Shown here piece by piece: positions 1 through 11,445 of a stretch of 64,000 nt of DNA (positions are counted from its first letter, which is position 1; each line of letters opens with the position of its first letter). The notes beneath the pieces were generated by a model, which was not told where the DNA came from, did no database searches, and saw only the letters and a list, made by a program, of their open reading frames with translations. The stretch spans positions 400,217 through 464,216 of the forward strand of contig JAIWNF010000045.1 of the NCBI GenBank assembly GCA_025093555.1, written 5' to 3'. A program made the translations under genes and the position numbers. Source of the stretch: Circinella umbellata (lineage: Eukaryota; Mucoromycota; Mucoromycetes; Mucorales; Lichtheimiaceae).

Positions 1-2871
1 GGTATCTCGTAGAAGGGGGCGGTATTCAGTTCTTTGAGTGTTGAACTCATTTTCTAGCTCGTCGATGCGTTGAAGCAATCGACGACGTTCTTGGCGGTTT
101 TGTTGCATGCGTTCTTCGCGACGCAAAAGATCTTGTTCTCGATCTGCAACAATAGACGTATCAAATTGTGGTGGTGTCGTAATTTGCTGATCAAATCCAG
201 GCGCAGTAGTGGGAATCTGATCGCCAAAAATGATATCATCATTGTCGCTATCATCATCGTTTCCATCGTCACTGTCATCAGGTAGCATTGGGGGTAATGC
301 AGCACTCTCTGCCGGAGTAAGACGGCGAGGGGCGCCAACATTCTCCTCCAACCTCATCGTGCTAAAACAATTCTCGCTTTTCTATATACGATATTATTTT
401 TATATCATTAACACATGTTAAGTTAACCGATAAATGAATAGTGGATAAGACAGAAAAAAAAATACAACGTACATCCAAAATTTGAATGAATGGTGCTGTT
501 ATTCGACGATGAATGAAGAAGTGGTTAGGACCAAATCTTCCATGCTGTGAACGGCGGACAAGATGCTTGCATACCAGGTATCGACTAGTGAGAAAACTAG
601 GACATCCACAGGTCCATGTTTCAGTCGATGGTTCATATAATGCATTTGCATTCGAGTTTTCTTCTCGACCAACAAGCCGATTCCATTCTTTTGTGAACTC
701 ATTGGCCCATCTTGTGGCGTGGCTGCCGATAACCGTATCGCGGTTAAATTTGTATCTAAGGTCTGGAAAATACCTATCCATAATAACATATACCAATAAA
801 TCTAAACGAGCACGATTGTAGTGGTATAAATGATTACGTTTCAATACTTTCCAATGAGCCTCAATTAACATTGTTGTTTTTGCCATTGGGATACGATCAC
901 CGGCAGTACAGCGCGTCCAAGTTTTCCATGCCCTAGGATTATACCATTCATTGAAAAGATACACCCAAGTATCAATGTATCCATGGTGATTGCAGAATAG
1001 ATAAATTTCGCGCGCAGCACCAATATATATTTGGGCTGGCGTTCGATGACCTGGAACTAAATAAAGCAATATACAATAAAATTGTAATTAGAAATGGAAA
1101 TAATATATTTTACCATACGTAGAAAAGAATCATTATAACATTTTAAACACCCATTACCATCGATCAATGGATGCATATGGAAATGCTTAGTAACCATGTT
1201 TAGAATTGTTTCACGGTCTTGAGCTGGACAACTAGGTTGTCGACGACCTCCACGACCACCAATACCGGGTGTCCAAGTAGAAATATCGGGAAAATCGGGG
1301 AAGAGGGTGGATGCCATTATAACGTCATATGAAGGAATATTTCTACTTATTGGCTCAGATAGTTTTTTATCGATTGCTCGTTTCAAATGCCAAAGACAAA
1401 GCCTAAGTCGGATAGGGTTGCGTCCCCAGACTGTTTCAATTGCCCTCATTTGAGCTTTATCTTTATCAGAGAACATAAAAGTTGGAACGAATCCATGATC
1501 ACGCAACTTCACAAAAAAACGTTTTAATGCCTTTGTTTTTGTTCCATTAGGAGCATTTTGTTCGAGTTTTGTATATAAGAAGTATGCAATTGGAAATGCT
1601 ACTCCGTTGACATTTGCAACAATACCAAACAATTCGGCATCAGCACGATTTGTTTTAAAAGTAGAGTCAATTACATATTCATGAACATTGTCATTTTCAA
1701 TAAGAAGTTGGAAAAAGGGGGTAACAAAGCCAAATCCAACATAGTATATTGTACGTTTCCATGCAATCTAGTTTTTATTATTTATTGTATTTATATAAGA
1801 TTCTATTTATGCTATATCCTTTCAACTATTGCTAATATCACAACTACAACCTGCCACGAGCTTTTCAAGCAAAAAAAAATAAGTCTAGTGTTAGTAGCTC
1901 TTCTTTTATTACATACCTCATAAAATCCTTGATTATTATACCGCTGAACCAGCATTCTTGCTGATAGCAACTGGTCAGGGTGCAAGCGATACTCGCGTTC
2001 AAAGGTTCTTGTCCACCAGTAGTATACTTGCATTGGGGATATGTTGGAATCTGGAAATTCCCGGATTATGCGTCGATAAACACTCGCTGCATTTGTTTGT
2101 TGCGAGCTTCTCGAAGTAAGCGTTCAACAGCATCAGCAGGCGGGTGACTTTTATGGCGTACTTCGAGCTCCACATATCCGAGCTGGCGTTTGATGATACC
2201 TTGAATACGACCATGACAGTCGTATACTGGCATTCGTTCATGCTGACGGACACGCTCTCTGTCTGGATTGTTCTGCTGGTATGTCAATGAGCGGGAGCAA
2301 TATCCAGTAAACGATATATCAAAAGATTGCTCTGGGTCAGCTTCATTACGCAGAATATAGCGATACCCGTCACACTGCCCAACCACATCGAGAATCCGAT
2401 CCATTACTTGTCTGTCTCCCATGAGCTCCAATTCAGGGTCAATGCAGACATAACAAGTGAATGTATACATCCCCTATATTATAGTTTTTTTTAATCAGCT
2501 TTAATCAACATCATTTTTTTTTGATAAGTTATAAGTATTCTTACTTGGTCATCTGGTTGATGAAAGTCGTCATTAGTGCCATGATATTCTTCATCAAGAG
2601 AATCCAAAAATACCATGTCATCAAGGGGGATCACACGTCTAGGCGTATCACGTCCACGGCAAGCATCACAGGTTTTATTAGGTGTATTTCTACCCAAAAA
2701 AGCCGTTCCTGCTTTTACCTGATAACATCTGTGGCAGAAATACATGATATTTTCGTCAAAAGAATCTTCTTGACGAGCTTCAGCAATTGTTGGTGCATCT
2801 GTGGTATTACGAACATGGCGTAAGACACGAGGATTACGAATGCTGGGAATGCGATTGTTGTTAGTGTTCAT
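1..2871 (-). mobile_element. Mutator-like (MULE) transposase gene with SWIM zinc finger, partial and frameshifted
   Basis: Likely start is 2871 (MNTNNNR). Exon 1 (2871-2545) has CxxC pairs (CHRC, CDAC). Exon 2 (2473-1917) encodes a conserved-looking N-terminal region. The central part holds the MULE DDE core: VIDSTFKTN near 1668, MFSDKDKAQ near 1475, and the LCLWHLKRA helix near 1390. An intron at about 1118-1058 leads to the C-terminal part with a SWIM finger (CGCPSF..CKHL, about 630-570). A last intron (about 476-364) leads to an acidic, coiled-coil tail that runs off the window at base 1. Near 2085 the frame shifts in an AAC/AAA-rich run: the open frame ends at VFIDA, while the frame matching downstream sequence reads AASVYRRII. 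That points to a decayed or mis-sequenced copy. Family call rests on the DDE/SWIM order; element ends not found. Confidence 0.8.
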
Positions 2872-3995
2872 TATAAAATAGTAATTAAGAAAATGATAAA
2901 ACTGAATAACAGTAGACAAACAAATGCTGGCACCAAAATTTTGTTTCTAATTCCTCTAAGCCTCAAATTAAAATATTGGCTTTTGATCACTTTCTATCTA
3001 TTTGCATATATTTTCCTCTAGATTTTGTCTCCAAATATGCTGAAAATATAAAAAACATTGAATTATTATAATAAACTTTTTTTCCATCCTGATCAAAATG
3101 CACCATATCAAAAAAAATAAATAAAAACATCCTTTTCTTTACGTCGGTACATTATTTTACCGATCGCGACTTTTTTTTGTCGCGAATTCTATTCGGATAA
3201 ATATTACCCCGGCTAGACCTTGTCGCGAAATTTCAGCGGCTCCTATGTTTGGTCTGAGATAGTCTCTTTTGTACTACGCGAAAAGAGAATGCTTTTCATA
3301 CCCCTCTCTTTTGCATTGATAGGGAATGTCAAAATAAAAAAGGCCAAATAGGCTCATGTCACTTTATTTCTTTTTCCTTTTTTTTTTAACAAAAAGAATA
3401 CCAGAAGCCCATTTAAATTTGAGACCAAGCCAAAAGAAAGAAAAAAAGGTGGTGCTAATCCAGACGGTGGGAGACATAAAAAGCAAGTAGCAGGCCAAAC
3501 ATTCCTAAATTTTGGATCAACTCTTACCATCCATTGATCATCAAGAAACGAATAATTGTGCCTCTAATATGTTTGCCAAAAAATACTCAATAAATATCGT
3601 AATCAAACAGTAGAAGGTGATAGTATTGATTATGTAGAGCCCCAATTCTCATTGATTATTTTGAGAAGTTACAAAAATCGTATTGTTAAGGATGGCGAGT
3701 AAAAACTTCCACGAGAATATAGTCAAAAGCACAGTACCTCTCAGAATTAACCACATAAGCAAAAGATGAAACTTATTGCCAGAGATATAATTTTATAAAT
3801 AGGTGTGTATAAAAAAGTATCTAAAAACATAATCATAATTTGGAAAAAAAACCAATGTGTAATCAGTAAAGAAGATTGTTTACTTACAGCTATATACAGT
3901 AGGTATCTTACACAGATATCATTTACAGAAGCACTACAGTACTATAAAGTATTAAAACTAATTGTATCGTGGCAAAGAAGACCTGGCTATTATAA
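2872..3995. other. Intergenic stretch between MULE gene and BRCT locus
   Basis: No convincing coding sequence. It holds T/A runs, a perfect hairpin (3164-3185), and a locally GC-richer patch (about 3140-3250) with further CGCGA words that may be the MULE's terminal region, though I could not pair it with a second end. Confidence 0.5.
3164..3185. repeat. Perfect 7-bp inverted repeat around a T8 loop
   Basis: TCGCGAC, eight T, then GTCGCGA. A further CGCGA word lies about 40 bp downstream. Could be part of a transposon end or a hairpin in a transcript; function unknown. Confidence 0.6.
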
Positions 3996-4696
3996 TTATT
4001 CTACTACGAATTGATCCAGTTCCTTCATACTTTGTCGTAATGATGTTATAATAACCACATCCTTATTATAGACTTTGTAACCCATTCTAACTAATCGAGA
4101 TTTTTCAGCTTGATTGATCGGATCTATAATCACTAAATTACAAGAGTTGGAGTGATTCAATTCTTTAATCTTCTTCATCATCTAAAAAAACCCCAACAAT
4201 AACAACTGGATATTATATTTGATTTGATGTAGACAAGTGAAAATCTTATTTTACATTCTATTTCTACTTACGTGACCTCCAGCTGATTTATAATCTGTTC
4301 CAAGATGCTTCTTTCGCTGTTTGATCCTGAAAAATAAAATCTATAACCTTGAAATAAAGTTCCTGTTTTGCTTGGTGAATCGGTTGCTTGTCGACCTTTA
4401 CGAGTTTCTTCAAGGCTATCTCGAAGATAAACATTTGTTCTCTTTCGACTATTTCATCCACGAGAGGGAATTCATCAGGGTCCAATAACATCCGATCTTT
4501 AATTGATGCTTCCAGCCATTTTTTTGTTGTAATCTTTAATCCCAAGTTGACGGCAGATAAAAATTTGACTGTGCGTAATATATTTCCATCTGTAATAAAA
4601 TGAGTGGCATTGTATACATCTTCAGTTAAGGTAAAATTTAATCTTTGAATTTCCTATGAACGTGTATCAAGAAGCTAGTGAGCTTATCCGTGATAA

Positions 4697-4744
<48 letters not shown>

Positions 4745-6111
4745 TCTTGTGAGCAGTTAACCTTTTTTATGCCAGTAAGACTTTCGGTAAAACCTGTGAA
4801 CAATAAGGTAGGTGCTTTTGATCTTTTACTTCGTCTTGCTTTAAAAGATGATGGTAATGATAGATTGTTGATGCTGACAGAATGAGATGCTAATAAAGTG
4901 GCAGAAGTTACAGTAGATAATTTAATATTAGAGCTTCTTGTTGATTTAGTAGCGGTAGCAGCTTTTGTAGTCGTTCCGGTTGCTGTAGTAGTTGTAGCTG
5001 TTGTTGTTATTGCTGATAATGGTTGTTCTTCGGGAATATGTCTTTTTTGTTGTGTGGGTTGTCTTGTTTGAATCGTTTTATTATCGCTGGTATCAAAAGC
5101 CGATATTGTTAATTTAATATATTCTCGAACGTATTTGTTAGATATTAAATTCTTCTAATTCTTTTCAGAATGTTCAGCACATTTTGGTGATTTTTCATTT
5201 TTTTTTGTACCAACGATCAATTATTGTTGTACCAATGGTCGTAGGAGAAATTTGTGTTTCTTGAAAATAATGTACTTCTCCCGACATGGTTGGTGAATAA
5301 TCCAGTTGTTGAAACAATCTTCCAAAAACTTGTAATTCACTACGCATACATTCATGTTAATTGCTCGTCTATACTGGTCGCTTTGATTACTATTATCGTA
5401 ATACCATATATTGGTAAAAAAAAACGAGAGTTACATTATGATACAATCGGCCCCCTTATAATATCTATTTCTATTATCTTTTGAAGATGGCATAATTGAC
5501 TTCGGGACAAATAAAAGGACAAAACACAAAGCCAATTGCATGCCCAGCATACTTTACAGATTGACGTTCCATTCCCAAAAACCCTTCGATACTAAAGGTC
5601 TACAAATACTGTATTATTTATTATTGTATTCACACATCCTCTTCTGTATGTACCCAATTATTCTTTAGAGAAAACTTACTTTATTATGTGAGCCTGGTAC
5701 TGCGCCAATTGGTAAAGGATAGTCCATAATGGTCATAGTTGGAGCGTGGAACTCTTCTCGATATCTGGTATTGATAAGCCATTGCTTATTTGCAACATAC
5801 TTATTATGCAATCCAGCTAAGCGATACTCATCTTGGGAACGGTTTTCAACAACTGCAATCATCACATTGTTTTTCTCATATTATGTTGCTATTTTTGCCC
5901 CAGCATTCATTATATGACTTAAGGCTTCTTCTTCTGTTTTCGTCAATAAATATTTCATAGTAGATAATAAAAATAAAACATGATTTTTCATATATTGTGC
6001 TTTGGGCTGAACATTAATGATTTTGGTAAGCTTTAAACTATCGTTAAACTGCGAACCTTGCAAAGGATATATCGGTAGATTACCAACTGGGTCATAAAGA
6101 TCGATTGTCAT
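3996..6111 (-). pseudogene. Multi-BRCT DNA-damage-response-type protein (Rtt107/Brc1/PTIP-like), apparently broken
   Basis: Reading from 6111 (MTIDLYDPVG) I see several BRCT-like blocks: a first ending near 5700 (KQWLINT..YPLPIGAVPGS), a second around 5590-5260 with the aromatic-rich block VNYKFLEDCFNNWI, then a Thr/Ala/Ser linker (about 5090-4830). A third begins at LLFTGFTES (about 4800) and includes LGLKITTKKWLEAS (about 4540-4500). A C-terminal block ends at 3996. The splice from GGH at 4272 to MMKK at 4181 is clean (GTAAGT..TTTAG). An in-frame TAA at 5881-5883 breaks the first BRCT, with coding-like sequence on both sides in the same frame, and other joins are unclear. Repeated BRCT domains fit a scaffold that binds phosphoproteins at damaged forks. 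Paralogue identity is a guess. Confidence 0.5.
4697..4744. repeat. Compound microsatellite (TA)n(GT)n
   Basis: About 12 TA units run directly into 12 GT units. It sits in what looks like an intron of the BRCT gene, just after the LLFTGF block. Confidence 0.9.
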
Positions 6112-6453
6112 CTTTATATGTTCAACAGAAAAAGGTAAAGAAAAGCTAAAGTCAAAATGACGAGGAAAGAAAATTAAATATCAGTCGATGAATATTGATC
6201 CCGTTGGTGCTTATTTATTTCCCATTAAAAATATACTATATATAATATATCAATGTTCTTTATATCGTGCCGCTATGTAATAATGATTTTTTATTGGCTC
6301 AAAAATGATAAAAATCTGTGTTTGAGATCCATCCATCAGTTTTTACTTTTATTCTTGACAATAATCCTATCGTATATTCTACACTTTTCTTCTTTATTCT
6401 TTATTCTTTTTGTTTTTTTTTACTTCTTTTTATATATCGTTAAATTATAAAAT
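6112..6453. other. Intergenic, AT-rich
   Basis: No gene seen. It separates the 5' end of the BRCT locus from the rightward transposon remnants; T-rich near 6400. Confidence 0.5.
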
Positions 6454-7126
6454 ATGGCTAGAACGTTTGAAGTTGGATATGATCCTATGGCTGTTGATAA
6501 TCCAGCTAACAAGAAAGTCACCCCGAATGTGACGATTAATATGAGCCAAGGTAATTTAAAAGAAAAAAATGGGGACTTTTTTTTGCTCTTGATAAAATCA
6601 TTACTTTGGGTGAAAGACAGTGTATCTTATAAATAAAATTATACATATTACTAGATTATTTGAATCTAGCTATAAGTCCTCAAGCTTCTTGTATGTTAGA
6701 AAGTTCCCCAGATAATGACTATAGTATATATGAGCGAATTTATCAAGCAGCACAAGGAAAGCCTATCGGTCCTGGCTCAGATAATAAAGCAATTAAATGG
6801 TTGAGAAAACATTATTTAGAGCTATCTAAAGAAGAAGCGAATAATAATGTCGACCATGTTTGCAAAATCATAAATAATATAACAGTTGAATATCCGTGCG
6901 GTACAAATTTGTTTTAGTAACGGCACTTCAAGAACTATCATTAGCAACAATTGGATTAAATCCACAACGTTTCACAATTAATAATAGCTTGCCTGAAGAT
7001 AATGCGATTGTTCAAGTTTGGCCTGGCTGTTCAATTCAACACTGTATTTGGCATGTCATGCGAGCTTGGATGCAAAACGTTCAAGCAAAAATACATGGAT
7101 CAATTGGGCGAACACCAAGTACATGA
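6454..7126 (+). mobile_element. MULE-type transposase fragment
   Basis: A first exon (6454-6555) splices in phase to a second (GTAATT..TACTAG, acceptor about 6655) that stays open to 6917. A second frame (6896-7126) carries the clearest hallmark: LNPQRFTINNSLPEDNAI followed by CSIQHCIWHVMRAWMQNV, the MULE core helix with the C/H-containing motif, comparable to LCLWHLKRA in the element at 1-2871. The two frames overlap and do not join without a shift, so the copy is decayed or internally deleted. It appears to have displaced the N-terminal half of the Fanzor-like gene that follows. Confidence 0.55.
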
Positions 7127-7969
7127 TCCCAAAACATTTATATCTTCAAGTGATCCTGGATTGGTGGTTACTACTTGTACAATAGGAGCGACATCCAAGC
7201 AGTACTTGGATGTTATAAATAACTATAGAAACTTATATACGTTGTTGGAATGTGAAGATACAAGTTATTAAATGGATATTGATGCAGAAGAAGAAGCAAA
7301 TACGGATGTACCAGAATCTTTCAATATTATGATAACACAAGGTCAATCGTCAATATCACCTCTTGCGTCATCATCAGCATTGTCGTGTTATTACCTTCCA
7401 TATTAAAACATGCAACCAATAACACCTCGCAAATCATGGATAGTAAAACCCTGTCAAAAAAAATAGAAGGAAACGAGAACGTAAAAGAGGAAAAAAGAGG
7501 AAATAAGCCGTGACAGCTTAAATCGTGACCGAAAAACCAGAAGTTTACTAGATACATTAGCCCACAAAAAACTTGTGGCCAAAATACGACGTGAAATGGT
7601 AAACGGGGTTAAGAATGCCAAGGTGATTCATAGTTTTGGTGCTTGGAAGCTAAGGTGTATATTATTGTTTATCTAGCTGTTCTATAATAAAAATACATAA
7701 TAAATTTTGTACACAATCACTCATTAAAGAAAAATCAAGTTTTATAGGAATTTTCCAATAAAAGGGTACAGAAGAAAAAGTAGTAAAAAAGTTCAAGCCG
7801 CAGCAAAACAATGTGAACATGATAAAGTAATTGAAGTCGACGAGTACCTCAGCTCCGCTGTGTGCCCATACTGTTTTCAAAGGCTATCCAATCACATATA
7901 CCGAAGAGATGACAAATTGGTCAAGATTAATGGTGCCAAAACTTGTAACAATCCTCATTGTCCAAGTCG

Positions 7970-7983
7970 TACTACCAATAGTA
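7970..7983. repeat. Target-site duplication, left copy
   Basis: TACTACCAATAGTA, repeated exactly at 8714-8727. The two copies bound the LINE fragment. The length suits target-primed reverse transcription. Confidence 0.9.
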
Positions 7984-8713
7984 GGATTTCTCCCTGGTAA
8001 ACCAGTACCTTGCTGGTGTCACCATGATGGCGCTCTCACCACCACCACCCATCTCATTGAATGCTTTCACTTACGTGCTGACACTGCCACAATTGACCCT
8101 ATATCATTTGTACTCAACAAACTTCACAAAAAGCCTCCAAAAGAGCAACGTCACCAACAATATTGGAATCGAATATGGCCACAACTATGTGAAGCTCTCT
8201 ATAAAATTGATTTCAACTGCCACCCAAATTAAAATTTTACAAACAGCAATGATCCCGACCCAGGAAGGCTCTTTCTTAATTGGATAAAATCTGCCGGCGA
8301 TCCTACACCTTTTTCTCTCACCAGCACTACAGCACCAGCAACTACTGACACCACTGACACCACTGACACCACCACCACAGCTCCAGTAGTACCACATCAT
8401 GTAGTAAACTAGTTTTGCTTTAATTTTCCTGCCTTACTATCATATTATACATATATATATATATATATAAAAGAAAAAAAACAAAAAAAAAGAACAAATC
8501 TTATCTCTCCCTTCTAGTAATTTACTACGACAGCTTTTACCCACTTTTTACATACTATATACTTTCTATTATTGCCTTTAACCTTTTTTTTCCTTCTTGC
8601 CCTTGAGATTTTTTCATATCACTTTGCCTAACAGGATTGGACTAGAGCGGATATGTCCTATTTCGACGCAGCGTTCATTTAGTCATTTTTTTTCTCTTTA
8701 ATAAACTTTAATC
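7984..8713 (+). mobile_element. 5'-truncated non-LTR retrotransposon (LINE) 3' end
   Basis: The insert starts mid-ORF. From 7984 the frame encodes a PCWCHHDG..HLIEC motif, like the Cys/His knuckle after the reverse transcriptase domain of fungal LINEs, then a C-terminal region to a TAA at 8230. The same frame stays coding-like to about 8410 (DPDPGRLFLNWIKSAGDPTPF and a Thr-rich tail), so the TAA is probably a later nonsense change. A 3' UTR of about 300 bp follows and ends TTTAATC without a long poly-A. Truncation at the 5' side plus a 14-bp direct duplication is the usual mark of target-primed insertion. Confidence 0.75.
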
Positions 8714-8727
8714 TACTACCAATAGTA
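8714..8727. repeat. Target-site duplication, right copy
   Basis: Exact copy of 7970-7983. After it the Fanzor-like frame resumes at ACA ACT ATG. Confidence 0.9.
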
Positions 8728-8921
8728 CAACTATGACTCGCAATGCTGTTGGGGCGTTTAATATTGGCTTAATTACCATCTCATCTCTTCTCTCGACTAC
8801 TGGAGAACCTATATTCCCTTTTTCCCGTACGAGCTCAAAAAATATCAAGTACACAAGACAAGATCTTGACAATATTTTCAATACTGCTATACCTCCGAGT
8901 GGTAATTATTGCTCTTTTTAA

Positions 8922-11103
8922 TTGGTGTTTATGTTACGTATCATATTCGATAAAAACAAACTAATATAATTTTTATCATATGGGCGGATCAGTACAGCAC
9001 CGACATGAAGTCTGACTAGGAAGTAACTAGGCGAGACACAGTTTTTTTTATTCTTACTTATTATTGGAATTTCAATTACTAAAAGCCCAGACATTTTATT
9101 TAAGCCCAAAACTTCACTAATAAAAATACCATTAAAACATTTTAATTTATTTGCTCACACAACAGCAAATACAGATATAATTAACATATGTTGTATCACA
9201 ATAATATCAACTTCATTGAGTATACATCTACATTATTGTACATGTCAACGATTGTGCTCAAGAAAGCGTAGAGTAAGAATAAATGCACGTGTTCTTGGAA
9301 GACTATAAAACATTTGAGCTATTGATTTGAGATACTGCTATCTCAAAATTCCATTCACATAAATCCATTACATAAAATTTTAGGTGAAAAGAAAGAAAAG
9401 GTAACCAATAAGTTATAATGAGTAAGCAGCAGTTAGAAGAAAAAAGCCCTCCAGACTTTCCTCACTCTCCTGAAATCATACAAATTGATAAGCTTACAGG
9501 TTTAGTAGCTTAACTTTTTAAACCTTGCTTCTTGAATTTTTATATATGATACGGCACTACATGTTAAATCGTAATGCTACACACACATAAAAAAAATGCA
9601 TAATAAGGGTTGTATATTAAGCAAGCTGAACTTTTTTTTCCCACCACCTTCCTTCGTAACCACATATAACTATAATAATAGTCCCCGCTAGATATTATCT
9701 CCTATATGTCAATAATATAACATGTATGTAAATATTGATTAACGAAATCAATACAACTAGATTAATAATCTATATTCTTGTGCAATAACTACAATAAATA
9801 AAAATTCCTCCTTAAAAAATGATGAAATCCTCTCCGTGTGGGAGTAAATTTAATATGTTTATTCGGCTGTGCATATCCAATGTTATCGTGAGAAAAAGTT
9901 ACGGAAGGGTTAGCTAATAGACAAGGAAGATTCTATCTTTATAAAGCGAACGTCCTTTATTAACTGAAGTTTTGAAAGAATTCATAAAACATAATATGCT
10001 ATATATAAAAAGAAGTTAAATTTCTTCGCGCTCTTTACGTATAATAGCACAATAGAATAAAATAAATAATCACAAGGTGTGTCCGTGTTGTTACACATGC
10101 TTCAGTTGTTATAGCTATGATAATATTCGTAAAATAAAGAGGATATAAATAGTGATCAAACTCATTATGATGTCAACATGACAATACTGCGATGTTTCAT
10201 TAATAAGGATGAGTTATGTAACAATCTGAAGGTGTTATACTAAATTTGGTGTACATACTAAAAAATGATCAAGGTATAAAAGTTTTGTCATTGTAATAAA
10301 TTGATAATAATGTTCTTTTATGTTCTTCCATTGATGGTGTCATGAAACCACCCATTTTTTTATTTCAATTGTAATCAATTAGTCATGCAGTAATAATAGC
10401 TCATTACTACCACCATCACGTCATGATCATCAACTTTGATCCCCTTATCAGAAATAAAGATTAATTAGATGTTTCCAGGTACAGTATGTAATTCTTAATA
10501 CATTAAAACAATACAACATTATATGACGTTCCCGTGTCCCAATCAATGGACTTTAATTATATATCCGATGGGAATAGTGTGGGGCAAACCGGTTCCATAT
10601 CTGTGTCTATACATACATGACATTCATATTCGATCACAAGGCTGTCTGCAGCTTCGTCATCCAGCTAATATAATAAATAAAAAGCTGCAGCATATAGCAG
10701 TGATCAAAGTATTCAGTTTTTTAATTTAATATATGTAAAAAGGTAACCTATTATCATATAAAAAGAGCTGTTTTTGTTTCAAATCCGCTGTAAAATAAAA
10801 AAAAAATAATTAAGAAAAAAAAAACATATTTTTTGCCGACGTACATACTTAGGCCTCTTGAGAATTTTTTTTTTCTCTTGTTGACATTCACTTTCTGTAA
10901 AGAGTAAGAAAACAACAACGATATCATCTATCATGCCATCCATCATAAGACCTTTTTTTTTAGTTATTTCATATAAATAAACATTTATGTATGTAGAAAT
11001 AAATTTACAAAGCCCACCATTTGCTGCGTATTCCTTTTATCTGTTCTTTCTTCTTGTTTTCAACATTATTGACTTTTACACACTCATCGGCAAAAAAATC
11101 AAA
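8922..11103. other. Mostly non-coding, AT-rich
   Basis: I see no gene of confidence. A 31-codon ORF from 9418 (MSKQQLEEKSPPDFPHSP..) ends at a TAA just after a possible splice donor (ACAG/GTTTAG) and could be a first exon of something lost. The ORF at 10523-10729 has no protein-like character. Confidence 0.4.
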
Positions 11104-11445
11104 ATGCTCACTCCAACATACCATCGATCTTCTTCATCTTCCCCATCATCATTATTAATGTCATCATCTGTTGCTAACCTTTCTGCAGCAGCACGATCTT
11201 ATACGCGATTAGATGAAATACTCTCAAGTTCTAGTAACAAGAGTACTGGTTGTTTAAATGAAGAAAAGCAGCATAATGAAGAAGCTATTGTTGAAGATGA
11301 AGATGAAGACGAAGACTCTGGTGTATTCTTAAACTATCGACCATATCGCTCTTCTCAATTCTATCGTCGTCGGCGATGTTCACTTTTGGTATCCATGGAT
11401 TCTTGTCGTATGGAAACAATCTTTGAAGAAAAAGGCGAAGAGTAA
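11104..11445 (+). CDS. Small Ser-rich, acidic hypothetical protein (113 aa)
   Basis: I do not recognise this protein. Start chosen at 11104 (MLTPTYHRSS), because upstream codons in the same frame are hydrophobic and unlike the rest. Layout: a Ser-rich N-terminus (about residues 6-25), an Ala/Ser stretch, an acidic run EDEDEDED (about 64-72), then a basic cluster RRRR (about 86-89) and a C-terminal tail MDSCRMETIFEEKGEE. A T/A-rich 3' flank follows. No signal peptide or membrane helix. Composition and codon use look coding, with Ser codons of several types, but it stands alone in about 6 kb of non-coding DNA. Could be a small regulator; function unknown. Confidence 0.5.
   Translation: MLTPTYHRSSSSSPSSLLMSSSVANLSAAARSYTRLDEILSSSSNKSTGCLNEEKQHNEEAIVEDEDEDEDSGVFLNYRPYRSSQFYRRRRCSLLVSMDSCRMETIFEEKGEE

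Larger units (their letters stand above)
7127..8921 (+). pseudogene. Fanzor-like (TnpB-related) RuvC nuclease gene, interrupted by a LINE
   Basis: Fanzors are eukaryotic relatives of TnpB, RNA-guided nucleases spread by transposons. Recognisable parts in order: a DPG block like RuvC-I (Asp codon at 7152); a decayed basic linker; FGAWKL at about 7635-7650 spliced in phase (7655-7747 removed) to FPIKGYRRK; VIEVDEY (about 7829-7849); a zinc ribbon with C-x2-C at 7863-7874 and C-x4-C at 7944-7961; then, after an inserted LINE, TRNAVGAFNIG (8736-8768), matching the RuvC-III site, and a short tail ending at 8921. The position where RuvC-III normally has Asp is Asn (AAT, 8742-8744). Stops between 7270 and 7560 add to the damage. 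The family call comes from the order of these motifs. The N-terminal, guide-binding half is not recognisable. Confidence 0.65.

Noticed and set aside
7082..7126. Joining the MULE fragment and the Fanzor-like gene into one protein
   Set aside because: They are in different frames and belong to different families; their overlap looks like one relic abutting another.
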